From Hamiltosporidium tvaerminnensis (Eukaryota; Microsporidia; Dubosqiidae), in assembly GCA_022605425.2 (NCBI GenBank), contig CM061252.1, positions 1 to 64,000 of the forward strand: a DNA stretch of 64,000 nt, read 5' to 3'. Within the stretch, counting starts at the first letter, position 1. Every line of letters starts with the position of its first letter. Position numbers and translations under genes: made by a program. Below, piece after piece: positions 56,146 through 64,000 of the stretch. A model generated the notes under the pieces. It saw nothing but the letters and a program-made list of their open reading frames with translations. It was not told the DNA's origin and made no database searches.

Positions 56146-57345
56146 TTATATTGCTTGTCCGTATATAGAAATATAGATAGCTAATACAAATATTATGGAG
56201 CCAAATATGGTGTAACACATTTTACCCATATTGGTAAATATTATGGGGAAGATGTAACTGAAGGCGAAGCATGTTATCCAATTTACACCAACTGCTATGT
56301 TGGAACCTACTTCTTTATATTCTGGAGGGAATATGTTACCTAATATGTTCCAGGGGATGGGGCCGAGACCTATTGTGTATCCTAGTATGTATATTGCAAC
56401 GGTAAATTCTATGAATTTACCTGAGGACATCATGAAGAGGCCGAAAGATGTGATGAGAAGGCTTATAAGTAGTAGAGTTCTTCTTTTTATGGTGGCTATT
56501 AGGTAGAAGTGCAGTATTGTGCACAACATCATGACACAACTGATTGAGAGTACTATTTGGGCTGGTGAGAGACTAGAGGCTATGAGCATTGTGGAGTATT
56601 GTATTACGTTGTTTACACAGCTGAGTTGTCTTCCTATGTGTATAGAAAGAGCGGGGAATATGGCTTTTCTTCCTTCTTTGGATGTAAAAATGCTGAAAAT
56701 TGACTTTTTTGTGCTTTCCACGGAAAATTCGACATTTTTTATTAAAAGTAATAAAAATGTGTGGCAAAGTAAAAACATCAAATTTATGTACAATCGAATC
56801 TTCCAGTTATCCACGTTTGTAAATCCAAATGAAAGTACTTGGCCACTAAAAATGCCTACAATTATAAACAGTTGGTTATAATTTATAATGAGTTTGTTTT
56901 TGCTGAGATATGAGATATACAGAGGTACATTAACTGAACAAAGACCTACACCGCATCCTACAATAAATCTACCCAAAACTACTGACAAATAGTTGTATGT
57001 AAAAGCTATTATAGAGAATCCTATTATGTATAAAGCATTGGCTATTAAAAGAAACTTTTTTTTAGAGAGAGATGTATATTTGGACAAGTAAATAGCAAAT
57101 GGTGCGCCTAGACTCAGTATCGATACAAAAAAAGACCATTCATTTTTAGTGCACTGTACACACCTTTTCAAATTAGAATCTTCTTCACTGCATTCCATAA
57201 ATATAGCTGCTGCAGAATCCAATATAGACATATTTAAACCAATACTAAATGCACATAGTCCTGCTATAATAGCAGAAAACTGTATTGCAGCATTCGTATC
57301 AAGAAACCATCTTCTAAAAATGTTGAGATTCTTTTCTTTTTCCAT
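56146..57345 (-). CDS. MFS sugar-porter-like transporter
   Basis: 399 residues with about 12 hydrophobic segments. Family marks: GRFIVGCGVG (125-134, after helix 4), WSFFVSILSLGAP (70-82), GRQLSCVNNVIQYSTMLI (238-255, sugar-porter QQLSG-like motif on helix 7), IGLGPIPW (325-332, helix 10) and VNWITCFAFSYIFP (354-367). The usual PESPR motif in the central loop is not visible (the loop reads KNVEFSVEST), and the protein is shorter than typical hexose transporters (about 500). It presumably imports host sugars in an intracellular parasite; the exact substrate cannot be read. It is a same-strand neighbour of the expanded paralog, pointing to tandem duplication. Unlike other genes here there is no CCC just upstream of the ATG (AACCGTTATAATG). 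Confidence 0.88.
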   Translation of the reverse strand: MEKEKNLNIFRRWFLDTNAAIQFSAIIAGLCAFSIGLNMSILDSAAAIFMECSEEDSNLKRCVQCTKNEWSFFVSILSLGAPFAIYLSKYTSLSKKKFLLIANALYIIGFSIIAFTYNYLSVVLGRFIVGCGVGLCSVNVPLYISYLSKNKLIINYNQLFIIVGIFSGQVLSFGFTNVDNWKIRLYINLMFLLCHTFLLLLIKNVEFSVESTKKSIFSIFTSKEGRKAIFPALSIHIGRQLSCVNNVIQYSTMLIASSLSPAQIVLSISCVMMLCTILHFYLIATIKRRTLLLISLLITSFGLFMMSSGKFIEFTVAIYILGYTIGLGPIPWNILGNIFPPEYKEVGSNIAVGVNWITCFAFSYIFPIIFTNMGKMCYTIFGSIIFVLAIYISIYGQAI

Positions 57346-57359
57346 TATAACGGTTCATT

Positions 57360-58580
57360 TTCTTACTTTTTATAGTCTTTGTTTGATAAAAATATGTTTG
57401 TGTTTTCTTAAAATGGAAATATTTAAATTGGAATCAATTTTATTTTTTTTGATCTTTTTTATTCCGAAATAGAATTTCAGAAGAAATATAAATTAAAAAT
57501 AAATAGAAGAGCTATAATGACGTAATAGGTTTGATTATAGCTTTTGTTATTCCAATAATTGGTTTTTTGCATTCCAATATATGTTTTAATAGAAATTTAA
57601 GCATTAAAATTGTATTTATTACTGTAATAAAGAAAACATTCTTGTTTAATATTACAACAATTATATTTATTTTATATTTTTATTATTTTTACTTCGATTT
57701 GATTTTTTAAATTTTTTATTTTATTTAAAAGTACCAAAATATTAAAACTACAATATTAGTAAAATTGCTAAGCTTTTTATTTTATGTGTAATATTTATAT
57801 ATAAAAAATATATTTAAATAACTCATGTACTTTGAATCTAATTTTCTTATTTAAATACTTTATAATTTTTTACAAATATATTTTTATAGAAATTCTAATA
57901 TAATTAGTTATTATTAGATAAATTAAATTAAAATATCAAATTATTTCTAATTTAAATTTTTAAATTAAAATTTATGATTGAAAATATTTAAAAGTAGAAA
58001 GTACATAATAATTAGTATAAATATAATATTGTAATAGTTTGTTGTTTTGAAACATTTAAATTCTGGTTAGAATATTTCTAATATCTTTTTTTTCTTGTAA
58101 AATTTGTAATTTATATCTGAATGGTTAATTATAAAGATTTATTTAGAATTTGAATTTTAAAGATTTTATTAGAATATAATTACATTGAATTTCAGTTTAC
58201 TGTAAAACTTGATATATGTTATATATTGTATTGTGTATTTTCTCTACAAATACACATAAATCTATCTTAGTAAATGTTTGGATATTTCTAATTTCTCTTT
58301 TATTTTACTTCTTATTAAATAATTATTGAGTTTCAAAATATTTCCTTTTTTGTTTTTAATATCTTTTAATTATCAGTATTTTTATTTCTTAAACTTTTAT
58401 TGTTGGTTGATAAATTGTTTCTACTGAAAATGATTGAAGTGTATTGATTTGAATTAAGATTGAAAAGTTATAAAGTTTTAATTTTGGTATTTTTTTATTT
58501 AATTGCTAGTTTTGCCAGTAAATAGTTGTAAGTATATGGAAACAACATATTTTTACATTCAATAAAATTAAATAAAAATT
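57360..58580. other. Gene-free AT-rich DNA
   Basis: Upstream of the 399-residue transporter. No supported site, frame or repeat beyond A/T-rich sequence. Confidence 0.5.
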
Positions 58581-58581
58581 T

Positions 58582-58682
58582 AAATAGAGATATAGAGATA
58601 TATAGATATAGAGATATATAGATATAGAGATATATATATAGAAATAGACATGGAGGTATAGAAATAGAAATATAAATATATT
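58582..58682. repeat. AGATATAGAGATATAT microsatellite
   Basis: Imperfect runs of GATATAGAGATATATA, decaying to GAAATAGACATGGAGGTATA and AATAGAAATATAAATA. Confidence 0.85.
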
Positions 58683-58689
58683 TTTCTTT

Positions 58690-61600
58690 TTTCTTCAGAA
58701 ACCAAATTTAATTCATAACCTTTTCATTTAAGCTTTTAAAATACATCAAATCTGTTTTCTTTTATATTTTTTTGGTTTTTCATATGTTTTTTAGCCGTAT
58801 TTGCTCCAAATATCTAATAAAAGGATTTTATCGTATTGATCTGCGCATATATCTTCATCTGATACATTAGATTTTATTTTTTTGTTTAGTTATATTACAT
58901 TTGATTTTACCAGCTATTTTTTTTTATTAAATTTCTTTTATTTTTCGTTGCCATTCATTTGTTCGAATAGTTTGTTTTATCTAACAAAACAGTTTATCTA
59001 AGCTTTATGAGGTATTAGTAAAAGCAATAATTGTACAGCTTTGTACTTTTTTTAATACAAATATATGTATATATGTAGGTAGATACAATAATTTCAAAAA
59101 ATTAGTTAAAATATATTTTTCATAGTGAACTAATATCAGTTAAATTAATAAATTGCACTGCGAAAACGCTGTATATATTTGACTCAGAGTTATTATTGAT
59201 TATGGTTTAGTAATGTAACAAAAGATAAAATATGACGAAAGTGATAGAACTTAAACTTGCTTTAAAAAAAGCAGAGAAAATGTATACATTGACAATTCCT
59301 TTGATATACTGAAGTCTTTGATGGTTGTTTGACTATAGTCAGTGCAAGAGTTTTTTAGAATTAATACAACAGTTAAAATGTTCTCTTTTAGTATTTGAAC
59401 GCAAGTAGCGTGTGTAAGATTAAATTAAATCATAAATTTATTTCATTAATCTATAAAATACTTATAATTGTCTTACATTCTTCAAAACAATAAAACATTT
59501 TTAAAATATTTTGTGAAATTACTTGATTATATTATAGATTGAAGCTATTGTTTTTGTTAAATGCTTAGTTAATAAATTAGCTTTTTTCTGATTATTATTT
59601 TGAAAAAAATAAATTTATTTATCACTTTTTTACATATCCTTTGACTAAAATTCGAGTTTCTATCTGTATCAATCATACAAATGATTAAAGTATTTTGCTT
59701 TGATTCTATCTGTGGTATAAAATTTACTATGAAACACTGTAAGATACGTTTTGATAATAAAATCGTGAATTTTTAATTTAGATAATATTTAAGATAATTT
59801 AAACATTACTATACATATTTTATAAAATGAACCTTAAGTTTTTAAATTTAAGTTTACTCAGTCTGTAGCGAATGTAAGAAGAACTTTGTAATTTTAAAGA
59901 ATGTTTTCTTATTTACTGTATAAAATACATTTACTGAGTTTAGAAATATTTATATTTATATTTTGATCAATAAGTGACTTTATGCCATATTTCTTATACT
60001 TAATAATTTGTAGATTCTAAGATTCATGATTTCATCTTAAAAAAACATTTTTTTTTACAAAGTTATAAATTTATATGGTCGGTCAGTATAACTGTTGATC
60101 CTCGGATCTAAGAAAAATATTATAAGTTGGTTTTCTTAGATATTTCACTAATCCTTTGTCTATAACTTTTATATTCGTCTTAGGTATTTTATTTATAAAC
60201 AAGATGTTGTCTGAAAAATGTTTTTTTAGTTTATTTCCATTTTTTGAGACTATCTTGTCTAAAAAGACACAAAATATATTAAAAAAACCAATTATTTCTA
60301 GCTTATATATAACCTTGAATTATTTTTTCTCATTTAAATATTACAATTGACAATAAGAATCATATTTTAATAAATTATTCTGTAAAAAGTTATTTAATTT
60401 CACTTTTTTATTATTTGTACGTATTGGTTAGGTTTGGGTTAGTATTGTTTTTCTAATTTACGGCTGAATTCTTTGAGTTTTTAAAATTCGTTTGTATTTA
60501 TTAATGAATTTTAAGGAATATATTTGTTGAATATTAAAATACTCTACAGACACAAATATTAATTCAAGTAAATATATCTTATATTTATACTTATTTCAAG
60601 ATTAGAAGTTCTTAAATAATATTAAAATTCAAAGACATTTATTTATTTCTGAATAGAAATTGATTGAATACATAATTTTTTTATGTTTAGACTGTTTGCT
60701 TAATATTAATATTTAGAAAAACTGGTTCTTTGATCAAATGAACGAAATTTTCTTTTAGAGGGTTTATGTTTTTGAGTTTTTTTCTTTAACCTCATTGTTA
60801 CTTATTAATCATGTAATTCAAACTTTATAAAAATATAGAAGTATAGGTTTTAGTTCAAAGTTGTTTTAGGTACATCTAATATATCTTAGAACAATCTGAA
60901 AAAACAAACAATATATGTATCTTTGGCCAATATTTTGCAACAAGATATTGATACTGCTATCTAAGAACTAACTGTAGAATAATGAATTTAAAAATTTATT
61001 TAGAAAACTATATTTTACACATATTTACTGAATGTGTTATTTTTGAAAAATCGCAAATAAGAAATTTAAATGTGTATTTGCGAATAAAAAAATGTTAAAC
61101 TATGGCTGCAATTTGTTTTTACTTTAAAAACATAAATTTATTTTATTTTCCAGTCTTTTTATTTCCTATGAATTGCCAGATTCATATATTTTTCAGTTAT
61201 ATTTGTCCAGAAAGAGATGAACAAATTATCTCTTAATAAGAACTTTATGAGTCTATAAAGATATAGCAAATTCATATGGAATCCGTTGAAATATAATTTC
61301 TATTTAAGAATTGCTTATTTTAAACCTGGTTAGTTCTTGTCTAAAATATTTATTTCTCTCCAATATTTAAATGCTTAAGCTATTGTCATATTATTACTTT
61401 TAAATAAAAATCCAGTGAAGTAATTATATTTTTTGGATATTTATTGTTCTTCTCGCTAATTTATATCGAATACCCTTCGTTCTAACACATAGAACCAAAG
61501 CCTATACTTTATTCCTTGTTTGATAGATTTAAGAAAATTCTAAGTCAAAATTGTTACGTTTGAATATTTGAGCGTAAAAAAAATTTAGTTTATCTTTTGG

Positions 61601-61785
61601 CCATAAAAGTCAAATTTATTTTTAAAAATTCTATATAAACCGAAACTCTAAATAAAATCATCATATTTGAAACCAGACTTGATTTTTAAGATTTTTTTAA
61701 TTATACTTCTAATAAATGTCGTTAAATGTGTTAACTGTTATCTAGGTGTTGAATAAAAATTCTAATCTTTTTTCTCTTTTAGGTA
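58690..61785. other. Gene-free AT-rich DNA
   Basis: No supported gene. A short frame at 60156-60350 has no domain. A telomere-like GGTTAGGTTTGGGTTAG sits at 60426-60442. Confidence 0.5.
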
Positions 61786-61789
61786 GAAA

Positions 61790-62450
61790 TTTTTAGTTTG
61801 GTGTAAAGTAATGCATCAAAAAACATCTGCTTGGTAATAAGTATTTAAAAGGAGCGTTCAAATATTTTTTTTTATGATTTAGTTGGACAAAAAGTATCAC
61901 GTGTTCGGCTGTAAAATCTGAATTTGTATCAACAGAAGAAGATCTTTGTAATGAAGAAAATTTTTATACAAGATTATTTTGTAGTTTTTCATGTAACTAG
62001 ATGTGAAACCACAGCTGAATTTGTCGATGATTTCCATTTAAATACATGGAATTCAGGCGAGGTTTCTACTTTGAAAATAAGTGCGTTTGTGAGAAGCAAA
62101 AAAAATAATTTAACCAGCCAGAAAAGTCAAGTAGCAAGAATATAACTGTTGATGTAATATTGAAAAATCCATGTAGAGTCTATCTAAGTCTATTTAATAA
62201 CCAGAAGGGGAGTCAATGAGAATAGGGCTGGTCAAGATGACCTAAGGGGGACTTTTTCCCTTGAATAAAGTTTAAGAAAAATAAATTAACCAATTATGAG
62301 CAATTGCTTCATCTATTAAATGAGTTCTGTATATATTTAGATGCAAATCTTTGGAATTTAGGTATCCTAAGGGATACCCAAAGAATGTTGAAGGGGCAGT
62401 ATCTATGTATAACTCAGAAAAGCGCTAAAAAATTTAAAAATTATAACTTT
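61790..62450 (+). mobile_element. ~730-bp SINE-like repeat, copy D (decayed)
   Basis: Collinear with copies A and B though heavily substituted. Matches: CATCTGCTTGGTAATAAGTA (61827-61846; TTTCTGCTTGGCAATGAGT in B), TTTTGTAGTTTTTCATGTAACTAG, ACCACAGCTGAATTTGT, CCATTTAAATACATGGAA, AAGTAGCAAGAATATAACTG, and GGGCAGTATCTATGTATAAC near the end. The hairpin at the GGTA/TACC position has become longer (GGTATCC-TAAG-GGATACC, about 62361-62378). A short frame at 61924-62145 is a remnant of the same frame as in A and B. Confidence 0.7.
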
Positions 62451-62454
62451 GTAA

Positions 62455-64000
62455 CTTTTCTATAAAAATTTATATTCACATACTAGGTTGACTTTTTTAA
62501 AAGAATGAGATATTTGTTAAATAAATTAGGCGGTTAAGTAGACATTGTTACCCGTGATTTTTTATAAATTTAAAGTTATAATTTATAATCTTAGTATTAA
62601 ATCATTAAAAATAGAATTAATACAATTAAAAAATCAGCTAATGTTCCTTAAAAATACATATTCTACTAAAAAAATATTTTGTGATAAATTTGATGTTTAC
62701 GGTTGCACGTAAAATATTGTTCGTATTAATTTAAATTTAAGATATAAAACTTTAGAAATAGAATTACAATATAATTAATATTACTATAAAAAGCAAAAGC
62801 TTTTATTTTTTACTTTAATTTATATAGTTTGCAAGCAAAATTTTCAATTCATTAAAACTAATAGCTTTATAAATCCGATCTTCTAATAGCCTCTTTAAAC
62901 ATTTAAGAACCTAGTTATCTGCATATAGAAATTATATTTTATTCAAACCAGAGAGGTAAAAATTATATGATAAATAGAATATGAAACTTTAAGAATCCTA
63001 TATATTCATTATTTTCCAGATATTATGTAAGATTTTTTAAATGTACAATTTGAACAATTATATATATTTTTTTCTCAGTATAAATAAAATTATGAATTAA
63101 GTGAAAGTACAATTCATAAAAAACATTATTAATTTATTTTTTATAGAAATTAAATAACAGCTAATTTATAGCAAACTAAATTCTTAAATGACTAAGTTAA
63201 AATAAAAAAGGAATATTTATGTTATATAATTGTTGCGATTACAAATACTATGATTGAAAATTGTTAGCACATGTTACTAGATTTATCTTTCTAATTACAA
63301 TATTGTAAAATTAATTTGAGAATATTAATGATACAAATTAAAAGCTTTAAATTATCCCTAACTTGAAATTTTAAAGTATTTTTTTTGGTTTTTCATACCT
63401 GAAATGTTCTATTAAAAGTACTTTTAAAAATAACAAATATATTATCAACATTCATTTCAATATTTCGAAATTGTAAACACAAAGAAATATACTTTTTTCA
63501 CTTTGGTCTTTAAACTTACTTTATAATTTTTTAAAAATATCATTATACTGGTTTTATATACTCGTGTTATAAGCTACTTCTAATCAGTTATAATATGTTA
63601 ATACATTTGTATCAATTCTAAATATTGTTATGTAAATTTTTTAAGGCGTAAAATATATGGAAATAATTTGAATTGATATTAACTAAATTAAAATTGCAAT
63701 AAATAAAGATTTATTTAAGATTTTTTTGATTTTCCAAGTAAACAGAACGAAAAGAAAATAGAGAAACAACCGAGTATTTCTGTACAGTGTATGATATCTA
63801 TCGATCTAAATAACTGTATTATAACTACAGTGGGTTGAAAAAATATACCACTTACTTGTGCAAACACTGGTGATTTGTAAGATATAAGCAATAAATATAT
63901 AGTATTTTGACAAAGTGACAGTATATTCGCTGCAAATATATGAAATATTTGTCTGCCTTGTGTTGGAATACTTATTTCATCAATAGATTTTAAATTTACT
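62455..64000. other. Gene-free AT-rich DNA to window end
   Basis: No supported gene, RNA or repeat seen. Confidence 0.5.

Overview
The window is the left end of a eukaryotic chromosome. It starts with about 79 uninterrupted CTAACC telomere units (TTAGGG on the other strand) and continues into very AT-rich DNA. The genes are intronless and shorter than their yeast or animal counterparts. In seven of the eight genes with a recognised function or family, a CCC (or longer C-run) lies 0-9 nt upstream of the ATG, except for the shorter of two sugar transporters; this is the start-site signal described for microsporidia. Together with the gene set (DBP5-like helicase, PIG-V, Ste24, Spt4, a CDP-alcohol phosphatidyltransferase, importin alpha, sugar transporters), this points to a microsporidian with an expanded, repeat-rich genome. 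I cannot name the species.

Layout. 1-487 telomere; ~540-2990 a strongly decayed ~187-bp tandem array; ~3-13 kb gene-free AT-rich DNA with a pyrimidine-rich block at 8.1-8.9 kb. 13.0-21.6 kb holds a head-to-tail cluster of APE-type non-LTR retrotransposon copies: one nearly full-length copy with a few lesions, one badly decayed and internally deleted copy, and a 3' remnant. 21.6-31.8 kb is gene-free except for an inverted, decayed copy of a ~730-bp repeat at 29.2-29.8 kb. Genes run from 31.8 to 57.3 kb: DBP5 (-), PIG-V (-), STE24 (-), SPT4 (-), PIS1-like (+), importin alpha (+), an unknown repeat-containing ORF (+), and two neighbouring MFS sugar-transporter paralogs (-,-). 57.4-64 kb is again gene-free, apart from another decayed copy of the ~730-bp repeat.

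The most unusual content is of two kinds. (1) A family of ~730-bp GC-enriched repeats has four copies here (29.2, 34.6, 39.5 and 61.8 kb). The hairpins recur in all or most copies, one copy carries a 14-bp target-site duplication, and its last 14 nt match the 3' end of the LINE; it behaves like a SINE with a structured RNA. (2) A GGGTGTTA/TAACACCC-based minisatellite covers intergenic DNA from 45.3 to 54.3 kb. It also runs in frame through two unrelated protein genes on opposite strands as decapeptide repeats (nine units in one, about 18 in the other).

The genes do not form one pathway. PIG-V and the CDP-alcohol phosphatidyltransferase serve membrane lipid and GPI-anchor synthesis, Ste24 processes CAAX proteins, DBP5 and importin alpha serve nuclear export and import, Spt4 serves transcription elongation, and the transporters presumably import host sugars. 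All calls come from reading the sequence; no database search was run.
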